A stretch of 64,000 nucleotides of DNA from Pseudofabraea citricarpa (taxonomy: Eukaryota; Ascomycota; Leotiomycetes; Helotiales; Dermateaceae), in the NCBI GenBank assembly GCA_029641185.1, contig JAPWGK010000012.1, positions 1,178,001-1,242,000 of the forward strand, written 5' to 3'. How positions within the stretch are numbered: position 1 is the first letter of the stretch; every line of letters begins with the position of its first letter. Both the position numbers and the translations under genes were made by a program. Shown piece by piece: positions 11,379 through 23,021 of this stretch. The notes beneath the pieces were generated by a model. The model had not been told where the DNA came from and ran no database searches. It worked only from the letters and a program-made list of their open reading frames with translations.

Positions 11379-13549
11379 CTTGTCGGAGAAGGTTCTAGTA
11401 TTGATTAAGATGATTTTGGTATTAAGCGGCGCGAGTGAGTGAGAGAGGCAGATAAAAGAATGTGAGGTGATAAGCGTGCAAAAGAGTGCGTGCGTGCTGT
11501 ATCAAAAACGAAAGTCTAGCTGGGATGGGATGGGATGAGATGTCCTGGCTTAAGAAATCTCGAGAAACAGGAGGAGAAGCCGAATACTTGTACTCGAGCT
11601 GTGGTATTCCGTCTCCTGTGTTGGTACTTACCTCATGATACGACAAGACCCCATCCCCTCAAAATCCTTCGGCTACAGCCAGGTGCCAAGTGTCGTGCTC
11701 GCTCACAGCCCTCCAAGCTTCACGCTCCCAATCACTTTGAGCGGGATCTGATAGGAATCTTCGAAACGTCCCGAATTACCTTTCATAGCTCTCCGTGCTT
11801 CCGAGTCCATCAGTCAATGACGAGCCGGCATCCAGCGCACAGTGAAATTTGGTGTGCGTGGACGATGGACATGGGATGGTGATCCTTCAAAGGTTCAGAT
11901 GAAAGCAGGGCAGGTAAGCTCACCAAGTCCGGACTTAGCGGTAAGTATGAGGATCCCTTGAGGGCATGGCATAATGCCGTAGATTAAGAGCTAACCCGTT
12001 CAAAAAGCTTGACTTGCTATCAGATCACGACAGACCTTCCCAAAGCAAGCAAGTCCAAGCACGCCCAAGAGCCTCACGCCAGAGCCAAGGTGCCGTCCGC
12101 GTTGACGTGATCTTCAGGGACAGCATCAGATTCCTTCTAGGCGAGCATCCCCACAACAGCCCATACGGAACCGCGGGCGCTCTGATGCTGCGATGCTGTT
12201 CACTGGCTGACCGCGAGACCGGTGACTTTGTAAAACGAAGGCTGCGCCCTTTCGTCCCATCGTCAGGAGCTCTGGAAACTCAGCCTCCCCCAGCAATCTT
12301 AGACGCGATTCCTTCCCGGAGCTAGCGTGAACCAAGATAAGACAGTCCCTGACAAAAGGGCTGCATAAATGCTGGGAGATGGTGATCGGCCTCGACATAC
12401 GGTGACATAGGGTGCCAGTGGGGGCGTGCACTCGAATCCTTCGAATTGTGAAACGACGACAACCCCACACCGTCTGCCAGAAAGTCGATGCTTCGCTCTT
12501 CGTCAACTCGACAATTGCGCATCCTCTGAGTTTCTTGGTCCGGTATGTTCATCCCATCTGTTGATTGCTGACGACCCTGCGCAAGCTTGATTGGAATTGA
12601 ATGCCAAAGGAAGAGCCAATTGGGTATTGGCATCAGCATTGGCATTTGGCGCTGTGCTCGCTTCTTCGGCATCGCCGTTTGGAGTAAGCGAGCAGACGCA
12701 TCTTGGCGCCGTTCTATATTTCTTGGTTTGCGAGATGATTTTGTGTGTTGGGTTCTATTCACAAACTCGAATTTGGAATGTTCTGGAGTGAGCTATTCTT
12801 GCACTGGTTGGGATGTAGATTATACGAAGTACGTTGGTTGCTGGCGGGCATAATGCAGTCATATTGCAAGATCAAGCATCGTTCGTGTTCGCGTGTTCGT
12901 GCTGCCGGTACCTCCATCCTCATGTAAGCGAGCAAGGCTCAAGGCCCATCATGACCAGTAAGTAGAATCGCTGTTTGCACGTTCGAACCGTTGGAATCCT
13001 CCTCACCTATCACGAGCGTGGGAAATGGTTCGATGGCAGCCTTGCGCCCAGCCAGGCGCACAAATGCTGGTGGCCCGCCCCCTCGTCGTTTGGGATCCTT
13101 CCAGAAGGCTTGGAAGGTAGCTTATCCACAATTCCGCAGGATCAAGATATGATGAGATTCCCCTGCCAGGAGATGCCTGCATACGCTGCGCTCGGCTGGC
13201 GGACTTTGTGGGATTCTGCTGGGCACTCTCGAATAATCTCAGTTGTGCGACTCGCTGTTCCTGTGCGGGACCCTGTTGATCCATCGCGATAAGGGGGGGT
13301 AGGTGTTTGCGGATTGTACCATTGTGCACGGTAGCATCACATACCGGTGCGGAGTACACAGGCAGCACTTCAAGCACGTATATAATACTTCCTCCCGTGC
13401 CATGAGTTTCTCTTTTTTCTCCAGGCTTCCAGATCTCCATCTCAAGCTCCTCGTCCTTCCTTGCCTTTTTTTGCAGTTCGTTCTGTTTAATTCTTAATCT
13501 TTACAGATTACCACACTCACTCAACCCCCCCAACCAACCCACCTTCATT
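11379..13549. other. 2.2-kb gene-poor region
   Basis: No coding model could be supported: the open frames here (for example about 12126-12762 on the minus strand) lack domain-like composition and splice-compatible partners. There is a short GGGATGGGATGGGATGAGATG stutter at about 11521-11541. The last 100 bp before 13550 are pyrimidine-rich and A-poor, as expected for the promoter/5' UTR of the next gene. Confidence 0.5.
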
Positions 13550-14395
13550 ATGCACGCCACTCTCCTCGTCTCTTTACTGAGCGCGAGCCTCATCTCGGCC
13601 GCAGCTGTGCCAGCAGTATCTGCTCGCAATGCCACTTCCCCAGCTGCCAGCCAACCCTCTGGATATGCCAGCCCTCCCGTGACATTCCCCGCCAATGTCA
13701 GCGAGACCAACGCGACCCTGCTCAGTCCGCACGACGTCATCCTGTACGGCAAGGACCGCGTCGAGATCATGAACAAGACGCGCTACCTCGAGCTCAAATC
13801 ACAATACGTCGACGTCACCACCGATGCGCCCATCACCTACACCAACTCCAGCCGCTACCCAGTCATCAACTCGACGACGGTGCCAGCCAAGTACCTCAAG
13901 AGCCGCGGCGGCTGCAAGAACCACGAGATCTACACGCCGTACCCAACACAGAAGTTCCTCAACTGGGACGTGCTCATGTCGTCCATCGTGCACGCTACCG
14001 GTGCCTCTGCCAGCGTGGCCGTGACCGAGGGATACACGATCGGTAACTCGATCGGTGTCTCGGCCGGGTTCACCAGCAAGCTTTCCGAAGCCCTCTCCAT
14101 CACCGCCAGCGTCGACTACAGTAGAACGTGGACGTCGGCCTACTCGGTCTCCTACACGTACGGTGTGCCCTTTGGCAAGTACGGTGCCGTCGTCAGTAAC
14201 CCACAAACGACCCGCGAGAGCGGTAGAATCGACGTCGGCTGCATCGGTGACCCATACGAGAGCATCGAGTACCAGGCAGACAGCTATACCAGTCACGGAT
14301 ACTCCGAGCTCAACTGGGTCGATGGTGTTATCAGCTTGTGCCTCGGTGACACCTTCCCGCTCGAGAGATGCTTGGGAGATGGAACTTTCACGTAG
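13550..14395 (+). CDS. Secreted celp0028-like effector-type protein
   Basis: Single exon, 281 aa. A signal peptide (hydrophobic 4-19, cleavage probably near AAAVPA) is followed by an Ala/Pro/Ser/Thr-rich region with several N-glycosylation sequons (NATS, NVSE, NATL, NKTR, NSSR, NSTT). The core contains VEIMNKTRYLELK, SRGGCKNHEIY and PTQKFLNWDVLMSS, then a long alternating Ser/Thr-hydrophobic stretch (about 152-215, e.g. GYTIGNSIGVSAGFTSK), and ends with DVGCIGD, ELNWVDGVISLC and a final ERCLGDG. There are four cysteines (about 122, 231, 264, 274). I recognise this as the fungal 'celp0028 effector-like' family, from memory and without a database. The alternating stretch suggests beta-hairpins; no enzymatic motif is visible. 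GC-rich coding bias supports a real gene. Confidence 0.8.
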   Translation: MHATLLVSLLSASLISAAAVPAVSARNATSPAASQPSGYASPPVTFPANVSETNATLLSPHDVILYGKDRVEIMNKTRYLELKSQYVDVTTDAPITYTNSSRYPVINSTTVPAKYLKSRGGCKNHEIYTPYPTQKFLNWDVLMSSIVHATGASASVAVTEGYTIGNSIGVSAGFTSKLSEALSITASVDYSRTWTSAYSVSYTYGVPFGKYGAVVSNPQTTRESGRIDVGCIGDPYESIEYQADSYTSHGYSELNWVDGVISLCLGDTFPLERCLGDGTFT

Positions 14396-15840
14396 AGGAA
14401 TATGGATACCCAGGACTTGTATATTTAATGAGATAGTTTAATGCATAGATTTCTTTGATTTAATCCGCTGGTACTTGATACTGATTTTCGGTGACTTGTG
14501 ATTGTTCTTTCGGGCTTGGTTTTTGATGTCCTTAGTTGCTAGTCATCTGGCAAGCAAGTGCTTCGCTTCGGACTGAGACCTGGTTCGAATCGTTGAGATA
14601 TTCTCTGTAATGAAGTCAGTTCCGTTCCCAGTTATCCAACACAGTCCAGCCATGACACTAGCTAACCTACGGATCTACGCTCTAAAACTCATGAGCTCAT
14701 GCATTTTTCAGAGTCAAACTTGTGTATATAGATCTGAATGAGCTTTCATAATCGAGAGATACAACGGTCTCGCTTAGTAGCGAGCAAGACTGACTGGTAA
14801 CAAGTCCAAGTTACTGGGAGGTTCGTGGGCTGGCATAGCCGTTGTTTAACCACCTAGTCTCCAGCGCCCCTCGTCGTTGGGACTTGGGCCATCTTGGATC
14901 TTTCTAATCTTACCTAAATAGCCACATTAGTTCTTGCGTTTTCTGTTTTGACCAACCTACAAACCCTACCTTTACTAGCATCAATTGAAGCACCAGAGAA
15001 GAAGCACTATATTTTTGCACATGTACTCATCAATAGTTTTCCCGGGCCTGTACTTGAATTTTGGCACGTTCCGTGGCGAAATAATCATCTTGTAGAAGGT
15101 ATAGAAAACGAATAGCTGTGCAGGAATACTCTCGGTAGTGAGGTCCGTTTGAGCTGAGTCTGGCATTTCCGACTGTTCTTATTTTCAAGTTTGTTGTAGA
15201 TGGGTCTGTGAATAGTCAGTCGGTCGCTCTATAGATCTGGATTTCTGCGTTACCTATTTATTGCCCAACACTCCGGTATATAAGGCTGCTCGAGTTGACC
15301 CTGCAGAACGATAACTTGACTTGGCTCGGAAGGTCACTCGGTTAAAATTACTCCTTTTCAACTCGGCCGACTGAACCCCTATTCCGCCATTCCATTACGA
15401 ACATTGTGGTGCAGCTCTCTTACTTTCATGTGAAATAAAGAAACTATGAGAAGGTCGAGGGCATCTAATTCGGGTGCAAATATAGATAAATTTATGGATA
15501 GAATGACCTGAAACCGGCCATTTGCTCGACTAGAGGTCAATGACAGACGAGATGGACGTACTTTTGTGGTTTTATTTTGGCCAGGTAGTGCTGCTGGAGC
15601 CTAACAATGAAGTGGAAGATTGTAGATTCTTTGTACGCTGTTGTTCAAGAGGTGATAGCCATTAATAAAGATCAAGAAGGAGGCTCGCGAAGCTGACCAT
15701 GATCACGTTCAGTCACTGGTGGCGGGCGGGAAAGAGCCGAAGATTCTCCACGATCGATCAGCCAGCGACCTCGATACGATACGGGAACAACGTCAAGACG
15801 CAACGCTCTCAGAAAACAACCAACAGCCAGCAACGCGACC
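14396..15840. other. 1.4-kb intergenic region
   Basis: No supported gene. A GGTTCGAATC box at about 14582 resembles a tRNA T-loop but no cloverleaf can be drawn around it. The last 180 bp lead into UBC7. Confidence 0.45.
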
Positions 15841-16410
15841 ATGGCATCCTCGACCGCACAGCGCAGGCTCCTGCAAGAGTACCGGGCGCTCACGAATAAC
15901 CCGCCAGAAGGAATCACGGCTGGACCGGTATCGGAAGACGACCTGCTGTACTGGGAAGCACTGATTCAAGGACCAGAAGGCACTCCGTTCGAAGGCGGCA
16001 TCTTCCCGGCCGAGCTGAAGTTCCCTAAAGATTACCCTCTCGCGCCTCCGTCGATGCGCTTCCTCGGCGAGGTCTGGCATCCTAATGGTACGTGAATCTT
16101 TTCCCTTGAGGAGCAAACTTGCCCCGCCTGTATCCGGTCTGACTTGGATATGATAGTTTACCCAAGCGGTCTGGTGTGTATCTCCATTCTACACCCTCCC
16201 GGAGACGACCCAAATCACTACGAGCATGCGTCAGAACGATGGTCTCCAATCCAGAGCGTGGAGAAGATCCTCATCAGCGTCATGAGCATGTTGGCAGAGC
16301 CGAATGACGAGAGTCCGGCGAATGTGGAGGCGGCTAAGATGTGGAGAGAGCAGAGGCCGGAATATGAAAGGAAGGTCAGAGAAGGGTGCAGGAGGATGCT
16401 GGGTTTATGA
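15841..16410 (+). CDS. ubc7: Ubiquitin-conjugating enzyme E2 G2 type (UBC7)
   Basis: Two exons (15841-16087, 16157-16410) give 166 aa. The UBC fold is complete: [53 protein letters not shown] with the catalytic Cys in GLVCIS, then the acidic-loop insertion [13 protein letters not shown] that marks the Ubc7/UBE2G2 class, and [13 protein letters not shown]. Known role: it supplies ubiquitin to ER-associated degradation ligases (Hrd1, Doa10), tethered by Cue1. The intron splits the HPN|V codon after phase 1. Length equals yeast Ubc7 (165 aa) within one residue. Confidence 0.96.
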
Positions 16411-18065
16411 TTTCCGGACTGATCCGGCTTGCATAAGCGCTTGGCCACAAGGGGTGGGAATACATAGCTACGGGAGAACATACCATAGGCCTCCATTGAG
16501 AATCATGCTGGGCACGGCTATTGTGGATGGCGTTTATAGGGCTCGGTGCTGGGGTTGGTAATGGTGGTGGATTAATCATAGAAACAAGAAAAACATTCCA
16601 TAACATCCAATGGTGCCACGAGTTGCTGTGAGTTGGCTGGTGAATGAGTAGATTATACCCACTTAATCTGCTTAAGTGGCAGGTTTGGTCAGAATTTCTC
16701 CAAGGCACTGAGTGTATTTGGCTATCAAGACCACTCATACTCAAGGCACAAGACAAACAAGAGAAACCTCGGGTTACTTCCATCAGAAATGCAACCAGTT
16801 TTTCTTTGCGAAGCTCCTTCATAATGATTACTCTTAACTACCATGCCCACGCCCCGAAGTTAGACCTCTGACAGATCGCTTGACCAAGAAATCGATCATT
16901 GAAAGTTTCAGAATGATCATTTGAACTCCCCTGCAGAATGTTTAACCAATAGAATATCGTTTAAGTACTGGCTACCACAATTGACTGAATAGACATTTAA
17001 GAGGGTAGATCTGGGGCTTTTGAGGAGAGACCAATTCGGCAGTGTGAGTAAATTACTACAAAGCAATTCGTCTGTCTGTCTGAGTCAAAGTGCTACTTTA
17101 GACTCTTACAAAGACTTTCCTTAAAAGAAGGAGAAGAAGAGGAAGAAGGAGATCTTTCTTAAATAGTGATAATACGGTTTGCTTTATTTTACCCTTTATA
17201 TTAGAGAAAGATCAGGTTTTTTACTTACTAAGTATATCCCATCACTTCTCTAGCTACAAAGAAAAGAGAAGATAAAAAAAACCAAGAATCAACTTCTTAC
17301 TAGGACACTTATATAAAAATGAGACGAACTCAAGATTCCTAACTTTATCTTTACCTAGGTAGGCAGTTAAAGCTGTAAACGGCGTGCGAGGAAACAACTC
17401 TATAAGATCTCGCTTAACTTACCACACGCGGAAGAACCAAAAAGAAATATTCCTATAGAGCGGGTAGGGGTGACAGGAAGGCAAAAAGAATAAAAAATTA
17501 TAGGCCTCGCCAGAGACTGTGGTGTTGATTGTGCTGGGAGGAGGGGGAGAACGCTTACATTATTAGGGCAGGACTGGGATAGGCCCGATAGGGCGGGACT
17601 GAGGTGTTGTGTGGGAATGTGTTGTTCGCAGCTGGGTTCTCGCGAGGTTGAGTACTCCGTCCTCAACTATCACGTTCAGCCATGACTGAGGATGGGCTCT
17701 GCTGCTCCGGGCCCAGCCTACCTGGAGCAACTTCACCAGGCGAACAGTGAAGTCTCAGGATTGTACTCAACTCGGAAGCGAGGATGGGCAAGCGAGAGTG
17801 GGGAAGGGAGGATGGATTCGACCTGGGTGTTTTGTAAGTATATTAGCGGTTAAGTATATAAAGGCTGTTAGAAGTTAGTGAACCACATTGCAAGTGTTAG
17901 TGTCTGTGAGGAAGGGGTAACAGTCTCTGGCGAAGACCACTGAGCCACGGTACCATAGACTAGCGCGAACTCTTTTTGTTGTTAGCTGGTTTGACTTAAT
18001 CTGGACTATATCTCGGAACAACCTTAGTGCGGTTGCCGGCATATAGTTATTCCTACAGCGCGATG
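16411..18065. other. 1.65-kb intergenic region, partly purine-rich and AT-rich
   Basis: No supported gene. 17125-17170 is a GA-rich purine run and 17160-17345 is AT-rich, resembling decayed repeat DNA. An A-box-like element on the minus strand near 17935-17955 (TGGCTCAGTGGTCTTCGCCA) is not followed by a B box at tRNA spacing. Confidence 0.45.
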
Positions 18066-19680
18066 CTAGATACAGGTGTCGCTGGAAAGCTTTGTGTTGA
18101 GCCAGGCCTCAAGCGCCTCTCCGTTGCCTAGTATTTGGATCTCAGCCTTCATATTAAGGCAGAGCATCTTCTGTAACTCACTCCTCCAGTCCAATTCCTC
18201 TTCGAATTCCTCCTTTTGTAACATTCTGACTGCAACCTTTCTGTCACGAGCCGATAGCTGCATAACCCCGGGATTGCAGTTCATCGCATCACTGCTCCTT
18301 ATGCCGAGCCACCTCAAAGAAGATACCGCAAGACTGTCGGTTTCGTGAGCAAGTGCAATGGATCCATATTTGTAGGTCGACATGATTCCAAGCCCATCAG
18401 GATCGAAGTCCACCAGAGCGAGAATTGGGATGGATGGTCTTGATTTCGATAACAAGCAGAGGAACTGTCTTGTTTGAATATCCGGGTATCCTTTCGCCTA
18501 AACCTAGTCAGTAATACCAGGAAGAACCCCCCTGAGATGCATACCGTTATAAGTATTCCTTTTCCAGCATCAGAGGTTTTCCAATATTGACTGGTAGCCA
18601 AGGTCCGAAAAGTGGCCTGGGAGAGTCAGCAGTCTCCTGGGGTACAGGAAGAGTCAACCTACATACCTCTTTCTCAATCACCAAAATCCATCGGGCTTCA
18701 TTGACATGTACGTTCAATATCTCCTTCGTACTGGGAATCAGCATACCCTAGGCATGTTATCATATGATCTGGGCTCTCAGAGACAAAGCCAACCTCGGAA
18801 GTTACTGAATAATCAACCATCGATTGATCTCGCTTTGTGACTTGGCAGAAGCCAGCAATCAAACCCTTAGCTGCAGCGACCTAGAAAATCAGCAAATACG
18901 AATATATTCTGATACGTGGGGACACCATACCACGTTCATTGCATCACGTTCAACGCCAAATGTGAAGGCTAGATCGTCCACATAACGATCGACGACATCT
19001 TGCTTCAAAAAAAGGTCCGGATCTCGATAATACATGTCTCTACGGATCATCATTAGCATCCATAAAGGTCATGATATATTTGAACTTTCAAGTCGGATCC
19101 GATAAAGACGACTTTAATGTAATGAGACTTCCACACCTGGAGTGTCGAAAAAAACCCGAAAAAGGCAAATGAAAGATTTTGAGAAGTTCGAACCTTTTGG
19201 TAATAACCGTGCCAGTGACCAAGGCTTCATGGGATAACTCGAGGATCCGGAGCAGTGCAGCTGCATTGTTATGAGTATCGCCACTCGAGATGCTCGGATT
19301 TACCTACTAAATTTCCAAGCTTCCTGTGGGGATTTGCTAGGAAATCTGATAGCTTTGGATTGAGAGCTTGAATGGGTTTGAGGAGCTGAACGTTCCTTGG
19401 GTATTGACCTTTGCCTACTCTTTAAATGTATCACCAGCTCTTTCTTCCGCCCCAGGAGGCAGTCTGTCATTGACTCAAAAATATCTTCAATTTTGGTCAC
19501 TACAGTACCGGCATGGTTTGAAGCTCCATGCAGGATGGGGAAAGTGTCGGAAACTATGGAGTTGGAATCATGGCCTTTTGAACCATTCTGGGATTGGGTT
19601 AGTGCTGTATCTGGTGAGTTGGAAAGCAATTGGCCTGGTTCAGTATCGGCCAGTAAATTGGGAATAAAGTCGAGATCCAT
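18066..19680 (-). CDS. spo11: SPO11 meiotic double-strand-break transesterase
   Basis: Seven exons (19680-19308, 19260-19194, 19039-18931, 18880-18794, 18747-18667, 18616-18545, 18497-18066) give 406 aa. The winged-helix part holds TGTVITKRDMYYRDPDLF, the catalytic-Tyr motif, with Tyr151 as the attacking residue by analogy with IYY in other Spo11 proteins. The Toprim part has RWILVIEKEATF (Glu237), GKGILITAKGYPDIQTRQF and LALVDFDPDGLGI (Asp293/Asp295). These metal-binding acids are all intact. Known role: a topoisomerase VI A-like dimer that makes the DNA breaks starting meiotic recombination. The N-terminal ~120 residues are weakly conserved and Ser/Gln/Pro-rich. Every intron keeps phase, so this looks like a working gene. 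Confidence 0.95.
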
Positions 19681-19986
19681 GCTGCCGAGTGTCTTATACA
19701 GCAGAAAATCACGAACTGATCATGTCGATCAGAAGAGAAATGGAACTCGACAGCCGCAGGTGAGGAAGTGCGTCTCTATCACGTGCTCCGGGCTGCTGTC
19801 GGTCCGGTCCGAGGTCTTGCCGTTTAGAGACGGTCGCATTGCTGGAAATTACTGGGCTTAGGGGCTTAGGGAAGCGTGTTGGTGGCCTGGTATCAGGCGG
19901 TCGGCATCCAAGGGGGAGTTCGCGGTTCATCATTGTCTGGTATCCCCTCAATCCCTTTTCCGCACGAGTGTCCTGCGTTTTTCAAC
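19681..19986. promoter_or_regulatory. Shared promoter of SPO11 and ERG7
   Basis: 306 bp separate the two divergent start codons. A CACGTG E-box sits at about 19780-19785 within this interval. No other motif is claimed. Confidence 0.55.
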
Positions 19987-22370
19987 ATGGTGTTGTCCAA
20001 TGGGTCTCTGAATGAAGTACCCGACCCCTATGTCTCAGGGGCCAAAACGAATGGACACCCCAAACCTGGAGAGAAGCGGTCTTTCGCTGAACCCAAGGAA
20101 GAGATACAAAGCCCAAAACGACTCAAGACCCAAGAGCGTACGGACTACACCCGATGGCGCTTGCTTGACGATCAAGGGAGGCAGACATGGCACTATCTTG
20201 CAGACGACGAAGCTGCCAAAAAATGGCCGCAGACCACTGCAGACAAGTACTTTCTGGGACTTCCAACCGTATGTGCCCTCTGCTATTGATTGATTGTTGT
20301 GCTGACACGACAAAGGACCTGCCAGAGCTACCCACTGCGAAGACCCCCCTCGATTCGGTGAAGAATGGCCTCGAATTCTTTCAGCATCTTCAACTGCCTC
20401 CTGGTAATTGGGGATGTGAATATGGTGGGCCGATGTTCTTGCTTCCTGGCCTAGTAATTACCTGGGTCGTCACCGAGACCAAAATCCCCGATGGACACGC
20501 CACTGAGATCAAGAACTACCTTTTTTCCCGGCAAGACCCAGAAGATGGGGGGTGGGGATTGCACATCGAGGCAGGGAGCAGCGTCTTTGGTACATCTTTG
20601 AATTACACAGTGCTGAGATTGCTTGGAGTCAGCGAGGAAGACCCGCGAATGGTTAAGGCAAGAGGAACATTACACAAGTTAGGGGGTGCAAAGAATGGAC
20701 CACATTGGGCAAAGTTTTGGCTCAGCGTGTTAGGTGTTTGTCAATGGGACATAGTGAATCCTGTACCGCCTGAGTTATGGCTTTTGCCAGATTGGGTACC
20801 TCTTGCACCATGGCGTTGGTGGATCCATATGCGTCAAGTTTATCTTCCCATGTCCTTCGTCTGGTCAAAAAAATGGTCTTTCAAAGGGAACGACATCACT
20901 CGTCAATTACGTCAGGAACTTTTTGTTGAACCTTATGAGTCGATTGACTGGGGTGGCAATCGCAACAGCATACACGAGAAAGATAATTTTCATCCCAAGT
21001 CTTGGCTTTTGAACTCTATAAATTGGGTTCTCGTTAATGTGTACTCCCACATCCGACCGGAAACTCTTACTCAGAAGGCCGAGGACTGGACTTTCAAACT
21101 GATTCAAATGGAGGATAAAAACACGGACTTTTCGAACCTTGGACCAGTCAACGGACCAATGAACATGTTAGCTTGTTATATTCGCGAAGGCCCTGATGCT
21201 TATTCGGTTAAACGCCATCGCGAACGCCTGGAAGATTTTCTGTGGGTGAAAGAAGAAGGCATGCTTATGAATGGTACCAATGGCGTCCAATGCTGGGATA
21301 CAGCATTTCTGATCCAGGCAGTTATGGACGCTGGGTTAGCAGAAGACCCGAGATGGAAGCCGATGCTTATAAAGGCTCTGGAATTCCTTGATGATCAGCA
21401 AATCCGAGAGAATGTGGATGATCAAGATATCTGTTATCGGCAACAACGGAAAGGTGCTTGGGCATTCAGTACCAAAGACCAGGGTTATGCTGTGAGTGAT
21501 TGCGTTTCAGAGGCGCTTAAAGCGGTTCTGCTTCTTCAACGCACACCTGGATACCCGACTCTCCTTGATGACCAACGGGTTTATGACGCTATCGACACTC
21601 TTCTGACTTACAATAACGCTTCCGGAGGTTGTGCCTCATATGAGCCCACTCGAGGTCCGAAGTGGCTCGAGATGCTCAACGCTGCAGAGGTCTTTGAGAA
21701 TATCATGATTGAGTATGATTACCCAGAATGTACAACTGCAGTAGTTACAGCGCTGTCTTTGTTCTCCAAGTATTACCCTAAATACCGAGCTGCAGACATC
21801 AAGATTTTCAAGGGCAATGCAATTCAGTACATTCGCAAGGCACAATACCCTGATGGAAGCTGGTATGGTAGTTGGGGCATTTGCTTCACATACGCGGCAA
21901 TGTTCGCTCTGGAGAGTCTTGCGAGTATTGGTGAGACATATGAGAATAGCGAGGCGGTCCGCAAAGGTTGCGACTTTTTGCTTTCGAAGCAGAGAAGCGA
22001 CGGCGGTTGGTCTGAGAGTTACAAGGTTAGTATTTGGTGTCCTATTTTTCTTGGAGATTGCTTTCTGACAGGTTTCTAGTCTTGCGAACTATCCGTGTAC
22101 ACTGAACATCCCGCTGGATCACAAGTCGTAATGACTGCATGGGCATGCATTGCCCTCCTCGAAGCAAAGTACCCCGACCGCGAACCAATTGAAAAGGGAC
22201 TTAGGCTCATCATGAGCCGGCAACAACCGAATGGAGAATGGCTGCAAGAGGCCATCGAAGGCGTCTTCAACAAGAGCTGTATGATTTCTTACCCGAACTA
22301 CAAGTTCATCTTCCCCATCAAGGCCATGGGCATGTTCTCCAAGCGATATGGAGACAAGCCATTGTTATAG
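19987..22370 (+). CDS. erg7: Lanosterol synthase (oxidosqualene cyclase)
   Basis: Three exons (19987-20268, 20316-22025, 22080-22370) give 760 aa, the normal length. It has the repeated QW motifs ([38 protein letters not shown]), [12 protein letters not shown], and the catalytic acid motif [11 protein letters not shown] with Asp at about 489. The motif is written DCTAE in yeast; the V-S variant is what I recall as usual for Pezizomycotina ERG7. Known role: it cyclises 2,3-oxidosqualene to lanosterol, the first sterol of ergosterol synthesis, on the ER or lipid droplets. The N-terminus carries a Lys/Glu-rich extension of about 50 residues before [18 protein letters not shown] dedicated triterpene synthase is possible but the close match to sterol cyclases argues against it. 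Confidence 0.95.
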
Positions 22371-23021
22371 ATTAGCGAACAACTGGTCCTTGAGCTTTTC
22401 AAGAAACACACGTACACCTAGAACCTTTTTAATATAAATATTTTTAATTGATGTTTTTTGTGTTCATGTGCTTGTGACAATGAGAGGGGGTCTTCGTCTG
22501 GATGGAACCAGGAGATGGGAGCGGATCCTGTAAAGTGCGACATTGTGAAAGGGCAACGCGGTTTTCTTACCAGAAACTCCGGTAAATTGTGTGTTGAGCG
22601 AGTTAGAGCTACATTGATGGATGGGAGAAGCGACTCTGGAATTTGATGTGGTGTATACAGGTTCCAGAAAACTACACTTCCTAGCCTGTTGGCTACGCGA
22701 AAAGCATTTTACGATCACTAACACGTGTACAGATCCTCGAAGGCATGTGATCACTGAAAAGCATGTGATTACAAAGACAAGTAGTAGATACCATTACCAA
22801 AATGCGTCCAATCACTAACAAGCTAAGATCATGAGTGATTGGGACAATTTTTGAACCGTTGGTGGAAGGCCCGCAGGCTCGCTTAATTTTAGCTCGCGAC
22901 TGCACTTTTGCTACTCATCCACATCATCCACCAGATCTTCACTCCTCAACATTTCCTCCCAACTCCCAACTCCAAACACCAACTCCAAGCACCAAGACCA
23001 CACGCTCACTACATGTGCAGA
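22371..23021. other. Intergenic flank of ERG7
   Basis: 3' flank of ERG7, with an AT-rich stretch 22420-22460 likely near the polyadenylation site. No gene seen. Two GCATGTGATYAC-type repeats occur at about 22743-22771. Confidence 0.4.

Noticed and set aside
12126..12762. Open frames of 126-146 codons in the gene-poor stretch
   Set aside because: Composition is not protein-like, there is no convincing start context and no splice partners; they look like chance.
14520..14610. tRNA-like GGTTCGAATC box
   Set aside because: T-stem halves and a 7-bp acceptor stem do not pair; no cloverleaf can be drawn.
17930..17965. A-box-like TGGCTCAGTGGT on the minus strand
   Set aside because: No B box or T-arm at tRNA spacing downstream.
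21493..21512. DCVSE instead of DCTAE in the cyclase, considered as a sign of altered product
   Set aside because: Asp and Cys are retained and this variant is what I recall for ordinary Pezizomycotina lanosterol synthases.
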